NCBI RefSeq assembly: GCF_963668165.1
Contig: NZ_OY764212.1
Coordinates: 1,054,001-1,118,000 of the forward strand
Source of the DNA: Marispirochaeta sp.
GTDB taxonomy: Bacteria > Spirochaetota > Spirochaetia > JC444 > Marispirochaetaceae
Length of the DNA: 64,000 bases
Reading direction: 5' to 3'
Below, one piece after another: positions 24,810-32,174 of this stretch. The first letter of the stretch is position 1; every line of letters starts with the position of its first letter. A program made the translations under genes and the position numbers. A model generated the notes under the pieces. The model saw only the letters and a list, made by a program, of their open reading frames with translations, was not told the DNA's origin and did not search any database.

Positions 24810-25829
24810 ATGAAAAAAGCTGTTTCTTTGTTTTTAATCAGTTTTTTAGCTCTCAGTGCACTTTTAGCAGAAGGTAAGACGGAAACTGATGCAGCCAGGC
24901 CAATCGAAATTAATTTTTCTTCAGTCAGTGTTCCAGGTGATGCCCATACAGAGGCAATGACCGTTTTCAAAGAGGAACTGGAGAAGCTTTCAGGCGGAAC
25001 CATGAAAGTTAACGTCTATCATTCCGGGCAGCTCTATTCTCAGGAAGGAGAACAGGCAGCTGTTCGACAGGGAACAGTCGATATGGTTTACACAAGCGCC
25101 CCTTGGCTGGCTGAATTTGTACCATATCTCTCCATGTTCTCTGCTGTCTATACCTTTCAGGGGTATGACCATATGACAAATGTTTTTAACGGAGAGATCG
25201 GAAAAAAGATTTTTCAGGATATTGTTGATTCCCAGGGGATCAGACCTCTTGGTGCCTATTATCTTGGAACCAGACAACTGAATCTGGTAGAAAAAGTCGG
25301 ACCTGTACGAACACCTGCAGATATGGCCGGCGTCAAGCTCAGAGTTCCCGAAAGCCCCTCATGGATTGCTCTCGGAAAAGCCCTTGGCGGGAATCCTACA
25401 CCCATAGCCTTTAATGAAGTATACATGGGACTGAAAACCGGAGCTGTCGAAGGACAGGACAATCCTCTGGCAACGGATAAAAACGCGAAATTCTACGAAG
25501 TGACCAAATATATTGTTCTGACAAATCATGTTGTTGACTCTACCTGGCCTACAATTAATGAGAAAAAATGGCAGTCCTTATCGGATCAGCAGAAAGAGTG
25601 GGTTATTCAGGCTGTTGATGTCGCCCGTAAATACTGCGATAAATCCAACCTGGAAACAGAAGCTAATATCCTGGATTTCTTCCGGGAAAAAGGTATGATA
25701 ATAATTGAAGATCCGGACATTCAGGCTTTTGCCGATTACGCTAAAAACTCCTACCTGACTGAGAGCAAGGATATCTCAAAAGACTGGGATATGGAGTTGT
25801 ATGATAAAGTTCAGGCATTGGTAGAATAG
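24810..25829 (+). CDS. dctP: TRAP transporter solute-binding protein (DctP family)
   Basis: This 339-residue periplasmic binding protein has a cleavable signal peptide (hydrophobic residues 5-20, probable cut after ALLA). It shows YHSGQLYSQEGEQAAVRQG, the GVKLRVPESP segment with the carboxylate-binding Arg, and GAVEGQDNPLAT. The start is ATG 24810 with AAAGGAG upstream. It heads the operon dctPQM plus a DapA-family lyase. This suggests that the substrate is converted by an aldolase or lyase that forms or uses pyruvate, such as a 2-keto-3-deoxy acid or sialic-acid-like compound. That link is inference. Confidence 0.93.
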   Translation: MKKAVSLFLISFLALSALLAEGKTETDAARPIEINFSSVSVPGDAHTEAMTVFKEELEKLSGGTMKVNVYHSGQLYSQEGEQAAVRQGTVDMVYTSAPWLAEFVPYLSMFSAVYTFQGYDHMTNVFNGEIGKKIFQDIVDSQGIRPLGAYYLGTRQLNLVEKVGPVRTPADMAGVKLRVPESPSWIALGKALGGNPTPIAFNEVYMGLKTGAVEGQDNPLATDKNAKFYEVTKYIVLTNHVVDSTWPTINEKKWQSLSDQQKEWVIQAVDVARKYCDKSNLETEANILDFFREKGMIIIEDPDIQAFADYAKNSYLTESKDISKDWDMELYDKVQALVE

Positions 25830-25846
25830 AACAGGACAGCATCCCC

Positions 25847-25881
25847 TGGTCCCGGAATATATCCGGGATCAGATCTTTTAT
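25847..25881 (+). terminator. Intercistronic hairpin between dctP and dctQ (operon 3)
   Basis: The stem TGGTCCCGGA (25847-25856) pairs with TCCGGGATCA (25862-25871), 10 bp with one G-T pair, and is followed by GATCTTTTATT. It is the third example in this window of a hairpin placed between dctP and dctQ, and may act as a partial terminator or mRNA-stabilising structure. Confidence 0.65.
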
Positions 25882-25897
25882 TACAGGAAGACTTACG

Positions 25898-26398
25898 ATG
25901 AAGAAGATTCTTCAAAAGACAGGCAGATTCCTTGTCGATACGGTAGAGGTCTATATCCCATTTACGGCGTTTACTGTTCTATTTTTGGTATTTATTCTGG
26001 GTATTACCTTCCGGTACTTTCTGAAGCCCCTTACATGGACCCTTGAGTTGTCTCTCATCTGTTTTATCTGGACGTCTCTCCTGGGAGGAATCTATGCAAA
26101 AAGAGACGATTCTCATGTAATGTTCACCATGATTTACGATTCTGTAAGTCCTGTTGCTCAACTCTGGATGAGAATTGTTGGCAACACTCTGCTGATAAGC
26201 TCCTTTCTTATCGGACTGGTTCCTTCCTGGAAGTATATTGCTTTTATGAACTATAAGAAATCCAATGTTCTTAAAATACCTATGGATCTTGTTTTCCTGC
26301 CATTTGTCATTTTTCTCGCCTTTATGATAGGGCGTCTTTCCATAGATCTTTTTAATGATCTTAAAAAACTAAAATCAGGAGAGCAGCACACATCATGA
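25898..26398 (+). CDS. dctQ: TRAP transporter small permease (DctQ family)
   Basis: This 166-residue small membrane subunit has four hydrophobic segments and a typical helix-2 region WTLELSLICFIWTSLLGG. The loop after it carries the conserved acid and His (KRDDSHVMF). A lysine-rich cytoplasmic tail ends the protein. AGGAAG precedes the ATG at 25898. The stop overlaps dctM by 4 nt (ATGA), as in operon 1. Confidence 0.9.
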   Translation: MKKILQKTGRFLVDTVEVYIPFTAFTVLFLVFILGITFRYFLKPLTWTLELSLICFIWTSLLGGIYAKRDDSHVMFTMIYDSVSPVAQLWMRIVGNTLLISSFLIGLVPSWKYIAFMNYKKSNVLKIPMDLVFLPFVIFLAFMIGRLSIDLFNDLKKLKSGEQHTS

Positions 26399-27690
26399 AT
26401 ATCCCACTGCTTGTTTTCTTTTTATGCTTTATCCTGATTTTCCTTATCCGTATTCCTATTGCTCTGGGTATGCTCATGGCATCTCTCTTTTATTTTGCTG
26501 CAGCTTCGGGGCCGGCTGCAGACCTGAGTATGGCCGCCACCCAGTTTCTAACCAACATGAATTCGAAATTTGTCCTTATTGCTGTTCCGCTCTTTGTGTT
26601 CATGGCGGAAGTAATGAACAGCGGTAAGGTAACAGATATGATTTTCCGTTTTGCCAATGCAATAGTAGGCAGAAGAAGAGGTGCTCTTGGACATGTGAAT
26701 GTGGTTGCTTCAATTATTTTTTCAGGAATGACAGGTTCAGCTCTAGCTGATGCGTCAGGACTCGGCATGATGGAAATTAAAGCAATGAATGACCATGGAT
26801 ACGAAAGAGGATTCAGCAGCGCTATTACCGCCGCTTCTGCTACAATCGGTCCGATATTTCCTCCAAGCATCCCGATGATTTTTTATTCCATGCTTTCAGG
26901 AGCTTCCATAGGTGCTCTATTCATCGGCGGGATGATTCCCGGACTCCTGGTAGGTGCCGCCCTCATGACCTATATCGCCATTGTTGCACGTATCCGGGAA
27001 TACCCACGGGGGGAGAAACTGGCGCTTCGGGCAACCCTTGCTATTACAGCGAAGGCCCTGCCGGCTCTTTTGTCTGTTTTTGTACTGCTGGGGGGAATCT
27101 ATACCGGCATTGTAACTCCCACAGAAGCAGGAGCTTTAGCTGCACTCTACGCTATTCTTGTTTCTTTTTTTGTTTACAAAGCAATGGGAATAAAAGAACT
27201 CGGGAAAGCTATTCTGAATACGGTTAAAACGACTGGAACACTTTCACTTCTGGTTGGCACAGCTTATGCTTTCTCATATATAGTCGCGATTGAGCATATT
27301 CCGGATTCGGTTGCCAATTTGTTACTTAATGTAACAGAGAATAAATACATGCTCCTGCTGCTTATTAATATCGTATTCATAATTCTCGGGATGTTCATCG
27401 ATACCATGTGTATCACGCTTGTATTTATTCCAATCGTGCTGCCCCTGATTAATACCCTGGGAATTGATCTTGTTCATTTTGGTGTAATGATTACATTGAA
27501 TATGATGATTGGTCTTTCTACCCCGCCCTTCGGTATGCTTCTTTTTGTTGTCTCCGGAATTTCAAAGACTCCGCTGAAAGAAGTGATTAAAGAGATCATG
27601 CCAATGCTGCTGGTCCTTTTTGGTGTCCTGTTTTTTGTTACCTATGTGCCGCAGGTCGTGCTGTTTCTGCCCAGAATCTTAGGCACCTAG
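26395..27690 (+). CDS. dctM: TRAP transporter large permease (DctM family)
   Basis: This 431-residue large permease has the DctM landmarks LIAVPLFVFMAEVMN, the SGMTGSALADASGLGMMEIKAM segment, IFPPSIPMIFYSMLSG and MIGLSTPPFGMLLFV. It overlaps dctQ by 4 nt and is followed after 34 nt by the DapA-family gene. Motifs and length are complete. Confidence 0.93.
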   Translation: MNIPLLVFFLCFILIFLIRIPIALGMLMASLFYFAAASGPAADLSMAATQFLTNMNSKFVLIAVPLFVFMAEVMNSGKVTDMIFRFANAIVGRRRGALGHVNVVASIIFSGMTGSALADASGLGMMEIKAMNDHGYERGFSSAITAASATIGPIFPPSIPMIFYSMLSGASIGALFIGGMIPGLLVGAALMTYIAIVARIREYPRGEKLALRATLAITAKALPALLSVFVLLGGIYTGIVTPTEAGALAALYAILVSFFVYKAMGIKELGKAILNTVKTTGTLSLLVGTAYAFSYIVAIEHIPDSVANLLLNVTENKYMLLLLINIVFIILGMFIDTMCITLVFIPIVLPLINTLGIDLVHFGVMITLNMMIGLSTPPFGMLLFVVSGISKTPLKEVIKEIMPMLLVLFGVLFFVTYVPQVVLFLPRILGT

Positions 27691-27724
27691 ACCATAAGCC
27701 AATATTATTCACAAGGATAATCAC

Positions 27725-28663
27725 ATGAGAAAAGAGATTGTAGCCGGGGTTTATCCAACCATGCTTACCCCATTCAAAGCAGATCTGTCCATTGACTTTG
27801 ATGCTGTGGAGCGGCTGATAGAATGGTATATAAAAAAAGGAATAGACGGGCTGTTTGCAGTTTGTCAGTCCAGCGCCATGTTTGAACTCTCAAAAAGGGA
27901 GAGAAAGGAACTTTGTCAAAAAACCGTGGAAATCACTGACGGCCGTTATCCGGTTATGGCTTCAGGACATGTTTCAGATGTTCTTGAGGATCAGGCTGCA
28001 GATTTGAATGATATGGCTGATGCCGGTGCGGATGCCCTTGTCCTGGTATCCAATCGGCTCGCGGCCCCATGGGAGGATGACCGGATATGGATGAGGAATC
28101 TTGAGAAACTAATACAAATGCTTCCGGAAGATATCCCCCTTGGCTTTTATGAGTGCCCCTATCCATATAAGAGACTCCTTTCTACAGAGATTATAAAAGA
28201 ACTCGTTGTATCAGGTCGATTTGAGTTTGTTAAAGACACATGCTGTTCTCCCACCTTGATTACCGAAAGGGCCGAACTTGTTCAGGGAACCAGTCTGAAA
28301 TTTTTCAATGCGAATGCGGCTACCCTGCTTCACAGTCTGAAAGCCGGGTATTCCGGATACAGCGGCATTATGACAAACTTTCATACCGATTTATATTACA
28401 AACTCTGCAGCAGCTGGAAAGAGATGGGAGATAAGGCAGAAGAGCTTCAGAACTATCTTGGCAATGCTTCCACAATTGAATGTCAATTCTATCCGGCAAA
28501 TGCCAGGTATTCTCTTATTAAAGAAGGAATCTTTTCTAATCTTCTTTCCAGACGTCAGGATGCCCGTCTGCGACAAATTACTGAATCAGAAAAGATGGAG
28601 ATTGATCAGTTTTATGCTGTATCGAAGCAGATGAGTGCCATTTTCTCAGAAAAAAACCAATAA
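27725..28663 (+). CDS. Dihydrodipicolinate synthase / N-acetylneuraminate lyase family protein
   Basis: This 312-residue class I aldolase-fold protein of the DapA/NanA superfamily acts through a Schiff base with pyruvate or a 2-keto acid. Lys170 in FVKDTC is at the Schiff-base position, and the catalytic Tyr lies in FYECP. The usual N-terminal GTTGE loop is replaced by AVCQSSAMFELSKRERKEL, so it is probably not true DapA. It more likely acts as a lyase on a 2-keto-3-deoxy acid or related compound. It is the last gene of the third TRAP operon and is followed by a terminator, which ties it to the imported substrate. Confidence 0.87.
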   Translation: MRKEIVAGVYPTMLTPFKADLSIDFDAVERLIEWYIKKGIDGLFAVCQSSAMFELSKRERKELCQKTVEITDGRYPVMASGHVSDVLEDQAADLNDMADAGADALVLVSNRLAAPWEDDRIWMRNLEKLIQMLPEDIPLGFYECPYPYKRLLSTEIIKELVVSGRFEFVKDTCCSPTLITERAELVQGTSLKFFNANAATLLHSLKAGYSGYSGIMTNFHTDLYYKLCSSWKEMGDKAEELQNYLGNASTIECQFYPANARYSLIKEGIFSNLLSRRQDARLRQITESEKMEIDQFYAVSKQMSAIFSEKNQ

Positions 28664-28668
28664 TCCGG

Positions 28669-28690
28669 CTGGCCCGTCGACCCGGGCCAG
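28669..28690. terminator. Terminator between the lyase and kinase genes
   Basis: CTGGCCCG (28669-28676) pairs with CGGGCCAG (28683-28690) and is followed by TCTTATTC. It separates convergent genes. Confidence 0.65.
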
Positions 28691-28692
28691 TC

Positions 28693-29622
28693 TTATTCGG
28701 CTGTATTTAACAGGTCTAATACCGCAGACAATTCCGGCATTGAACTCTGCGCACCAAAGGCGGAACAGGCAAGTCCTCCTACAGCAGAGGCAAAAAGTAC
28801 GGCATCTTCCATTCTTTTCCCTTCTCCCAGGGCATAGGCAAGACCCGCATTGAATGAATCTCCGGCACCGGTAGTATCAGTCACCATAATAGAAAAGGCG
28901 GGAACATGCTTTGCGCCTTCAGGGCTTACAATGTATGATCCCCGACCACCGGCTTTTATAATCACCGACTGCACACCCCGCGAAAGAAGGAGTTTCCCTG
29001 CTTTTTTTGCCGATTCAATGTCAGTTACTTCTACGTCCGTAAGAAGCTTCATTTCTGTTTCATTTGGAGTCACAATATCAAGATACGGAACCAGCCGATC
29101 AAAATTTTCCTTATCCGTCATGGGAGCGGGATCAAGGACAACCCGTTTCCGTCGTTTTTTCAACTCTTTAAGAATAAACTCCACAGTATCAAGAGGGATT
29201 TCCAACTGCAGCAAAAACATATCTATATCTCCAAGAGACTCCAGAACCTCATGCGCGAATCCTTTATCCACGTTACCATTGGCGCCGGGGACAATTACAA
29301 TGTGATTTTCGGCTGTACTATCCACTTCTATAATTGCCACACCGGTGGAACATTCAGGGACTGTCTTTACTGTAGCAATATCTACTCCAGAAGCAGCAAG
29401 ATGCTCCAGATACTCCTTGCCAAAACTGTCGTCTCCCACCATACCAGCCATACAGACATCTGCACCCAGTCTTGACAGGGCAACTGCCTGATTAGAACCT
29501 TTTCCCCCAGGAAACGTATTAAAAGTTTTACCGGTAAGGGTTTCTCCCGGAAAAGGAAAGCGGTCGACCTTAACAACCAGGTCCATATTTATACTGCCGA
29601 TGGAACAAAAGCGCGGTTTCAT
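28693..29622 (-). CDS. PfkB-family carbohydrate kinase, ribokinase-like
   Basis: This 309-residue sugar kinase shows the N-terminal signature GSINMDLVV and FPGGKGSNQAVALSRLGA. The C-terminal DTTGAGDSFNAGLAYAL contains the catalytic Asp and the anion hole. The overall pattern is that of ribokinase. AAGGAG precedes its ATG. It converges on the third TRAP operon and diverges from asd. A role in a pentose or deoxysugar pathway is probable; D-ribose itself is not proven because no ribose transporter is nearby. Confidence 0.85.
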   Translation of the reverse strand: MKPRFCSIGSINMDLVVKVDRFPFPGETLTGKTFNTFPGGKGSNQAVALSRLGADVCMAGMVGDDSFGKEYLEHLAASGVDIATVKTVPECSTGVAIIEVDSTAENHIVIVPGANGNVDKGFAHEVLESLGDIDMFLLQLEIPLDTVEFILKELKKRRKRVVLDPAPMTDKENFDRLVPYLDIVTPNETEMKLLTDVEVTDIESAKKAGKLLLSRGVQSVIIKAGGRGSYIVSPEGAKHVPAFSIMVTDTTGAGDSFNAGLAYALGEGKRMEDAVLFASAVGGLACSAFGAQSSMPELSAVLDLLNTAE

Positions 29623-29679
29623 TGGAACTCCTTGATGTGTATATAAGCATTATGCTAAACTTTTTGAAACAAACCAAGC

Positions 29680-29708
29680 GGTTGTCCATGGGACAGCCAC
29701 CTTTTTTT
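29680..29708 (+). terminator. Terminator-like hairpin in the asd leader
   Basis: GGTTGTCC (29680-29687) pairs with GGACAGCC (29691-29698, one G-T pair) and is followed by seven T residues (29702-29708), only 14 nt before the asd start. It may attenuate asd or end a transcript arriving from upstream. Confidence 0.5.
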
Positions 29709-29721
29709 CCAGGAGCAGCAC

Positions 29722-30834
29722 ATGCGTGTAGGATTTATCGGCTGGCGCGGTATGGTCGGTTCGGTGTTGATGGACCGGATGCGGGAAGAGAAAGACTTTA
29801 CGGGTTTTGAACCGGTCTTCTTTACCACATCCCAGATTGGACAAAAGGCCCCCGATGTGGGGATCGACACACCTCCTTTGAAGGACGCCTTCTCGGTGGA
29901 GGAACTCAAAAAACTCGATGTCGTGGTAACATGCCAGGGCGGCGACTACACAAAAAAAGTGCATCCTGAACTCAGAGCATCCGGCTGGAAGGGTTACTGG
30001 ATTGACGCTGCCTCTGCCCTGCGTATGAGCCATGACAGCATCATTGTACTTGACCCGGTAAACCGCCAGGTAATCGACAAGGCCCTGTACTCAGGGGTTA
30101 AGGACTATATCGGCGGAAACTGCACCGTAAGCCTCATGCTCATGGGCCTGGGAGGACTCTTTGATACCGGTCTTGTGGAGTGGGTAAGCTCCATGACCTA
30201 TCAGGCAGCCTCGGGAGCGGGGGCAAAAAATATGCGGGAGCTGCTGTCCCAGATGGGATCCCTCGAACGGCCGGTAAAAACGCTTCTGGATATCCCTTCG
30301 TCGGCAATCCTCGAAATCGACAGTATTGTCACCGAGACCCTGCGTTCAAAGGATTTTCCTACTTCCGAGTTCGGCGTACCTTTAGCGGGAAGCCTGATAC
30401 CCTGGATTGACGCAGCGGCAGAACTGGGGCAGAGCAAGGAGGAGTGGAAGGGTTTTGCAGAGACCAACAAAATCCTCGACCAGGAACCCAGGATTCCCGT
30501 GGACGGACTCTGCGTCAGAATAGGAGCCATGCGCTGTCACAGCCAGGCTCTGACCATCAAGCTGACAAAGAATGCTCCCATGGACGAGATTGAAGACATT
30601 ATCGCCAGACATAACCAGTGGGCGGAAGTGGTTCCCAACGACAAGGCTGAATCCATGAAGCGTCTGACACCCGCAGCAGTCAGCGGGACACTGCAGGTTC
30701 CCGTGGGACGCCTCAGGAAGATGCGCATGGGAGATGAGTATCTTTCCGCCTTTACCGTAGGCGATCAGCTTCTGTGGGGAGCCGCCGAACCCCTGCGGCG
30801 AATGTTAACCATTCTGAAAGATTTCATGAATTAA
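29722..30834 (+). CDS. asd: Aspartate-semialdehyde dehydrogenase
   Basis: This 370-residue enzyme makes aspartate semialdehyde from aspartyl phosphate with NADPH, the branch point to lysine/diaminopimelate, threonine and methionine. It shows the N-terminal GFIGWRGMVGSVL nucleotide motif. The catalytic Cys134 is in GGNCTVSLM and the acid-base His273 in RCHSQALTIKL, nearly the same positions as in the E. coli enzyme, and its length is the same. AGGAG precedes the ATG. It stands alone between divergent rbsK-like and downstream genes, with terminators on both sides. Confidence 0.96.
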   Translation: MRVGFIGWRGMVGSVLMDRMREEKDFTGFEPVFFTTSQIGQKAPDVGIDTPPLKDAFSVEELKKLDVVVTCQGGDYTKKVHPELRASGWKGYWIDAASALRMSHDSIIVLDPVNRQVIDKALYSGVKDYIGGNCTVSLMLMGLGGLFDTGLVEWVSSMTYQAASGAGAKNMRELLSQMGSLERPVKTLLDIPSSAILEIDSIVTETLRSKDFPTSEFGVPLAGSLIPWIDAAAELGQSKEEWKGFAETNKILDQEPRIPVDGLCVRIGAMRCHSQALTIKLTKNAPMDEIEDIIARHNQWAEVVPNDKAESMKRLTPAAVSGTLQVPVGRLRKMRMGDEYLSAFTVGDQLLWGAAEPLRRMLTILKDFMN

Positions 30835-30851
30835 GCACAGCATACTGTTTA

Positions 30852-30884
30852 AACTGCCCGATCATAGCCGGGCAGTTTTTTTTT
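30852..30884 (+). terminator. Rho-independent terminator of asd
   Basis: AACTGCCCG (30852-30860) pairs with CGGGCAGTT (30869-30877), and nine T residues follow. This is a textbook intrinsic terminator. Confidence 0.9.
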
Positions 30885-30984
30885 GTTCCGTGTTTACAGT
30901 ATATTTGATACTGTCTTCAGGGGGCCTGTATCCCGGAAGGTGCAGATTCAAACCTCCGGTAAAGCCGAAAATAAGGATTATTGT

Positions 30985-32151
30985 ATGACTGACACAGGAA
31001 AAAGCTTCGATTTCATTTTTCCAACAGAAATCCGTTACGGGGAGAGGATTATTACTGAGCTGCCGAAGAGAATCAAGGCAGACGGGATCTCCTCTGTTTT
31101 GGTGATCACAGATCCCGGGTTAAAGAATCAGTCTTTTACCGGAGAGATACTTAACTCTCTGAAGGCTGGCAATATCAGATACTCCGTCTATGACGAAGTC
31201 GAAGCTAACCCCAAAGATTTCAATGTCCAGTCCGCCGCAGCTTTGATTAATGAACAGGGGGCGGAGGCGCTTATTGCCCTTGGCGGCGGGAGCCCGATAG
31301 ACTGCGCCAAAGCGGTTGCCATTGTGGCCCCCCAGGGAGGTGAGGTGCGGGAATACGAGGACAGCAGCAGAATAGGCGAAGCGGTTCTGCCTCTCTACAC
31401 CGTGCCGACCACCGCCGGGACCGGAAGCGAGGTAACCTTCAGCGCCGTCATCACCGACAGCACGGCCAGGTATAAATTCACCGTCAAATCCCCACGGGTA
31501 GCCCCTCGCGCCGCTTTTATCGACCCCCTGCTGACCCTTTCCATGCCCCCGGCCCTCAGTGCCGCTACCGGAATGGACGCTCTTACCCATGCCGTAGAGG
31601 CCTTCACCGCCCGGAATGCCAATCCGCTCTCCGACGCCTCCGCCCTCCATGCCATTGGACTGATAAACCGCTCACTCACTAAAGCTGTAACATCCCCCCA
31701 GGATAAGGAATCCCGTGGCGGAATGATGCTCGGCAGTCTGCTTGCCGGCATTGCCTTCAGCCATTCGGATGTGGCAGCAGTTCACTGCCTTGCGGAGGCC
31801 CTCGGCGGCATGTACGACAGCCCCCACGGCGTGTGCAATGCGGTTGCTCTGCCGGTGGTAATGGAGTACAACCTCGATTATGCCGTAGATCGTTACGCCC
31901 GCATTGCCCGGGAAATGGACATCGAATTCGGTGACTCCCGGGAGGGAGCCCGGCTGGCGGTGGAACGGGTTAAACAGCTGGCCTCCGATGTCGGGCTGCC
32001 ACAGTTCCGCGAACTGGGCGTCCGGGAAAGCGATTTTCCCGAGCTGGCAGAAAAGTCCGCCTGCAACGGCAGCAACAAAGACAATCCAAGACCCATGAAA
32101 AAAGAGGATTACCTGGAGCTCCTGCGGATTCTTCAGGGGAACACGATATAG
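30985..32151 (+). CDS. Iron-containing (group III) alcohol dehydrogenase
   Basis: This 388-residue Fe-dependent alcohol dehydrogenase family member has the NAD-binding GGGSPIDCAKAVA near residue 95 and PTTAGTGSEVTFSAVI. Metal-site segments are GMDALTHAVEAF and SPHGVCNAVALP, which carry the His ligands. The ATG at 30985 is preferred, with AAGGAT upstream; the frame upstream of it is not family-like. Family members interconvert alcohols and aldehydes, often for 1,2-propanediol, butanol or lactaldehyde. It is followed by the M16 protease gene after 23 nt, with no obvious link. Confidence 0.9.
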   Translation: MTDTGKSFDFIFPTEIRYGERIITELPKRIKADGISSVLVITDPGLKNQSFTGEILNSLKAGNIRYSVYDEVEANPKDFNVQSAAALINEQGAEALIALGGGSPIDCAKAVAIVAPQGGEVREYEDSSRIGEAVLPLYTVPTTAGTGSEVTFSAVITDSTARYKFTVKSPRVAPRAAFIDPLLTLSMPPALSAATGMDALTHAVEAFTARNANPLSDASALHAIGLINRSLTKAVTSPQDKESRGGMMLGSLLAGIAFSHSDVAAVHCLAEALGGMYDSPHGVCNAVALPVVMEYNLDYAVDRYARIAREMDIEFGDSREGARLAVERVKQLASDVGLPQFRELGVRESDFPELAEKSACNGSNKDNPRPMKKEDYLELLRILQGNTI

Positions 32152-32174
32152 AGTCTGAACAAGGAGAAGATCAG

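Noticed and set aside
29623..29721. Lysine riboswitch before asd
   Set aside because: Only 99 nt separate the divergent genes; too short for the known aptamer, and no matching core was seen.
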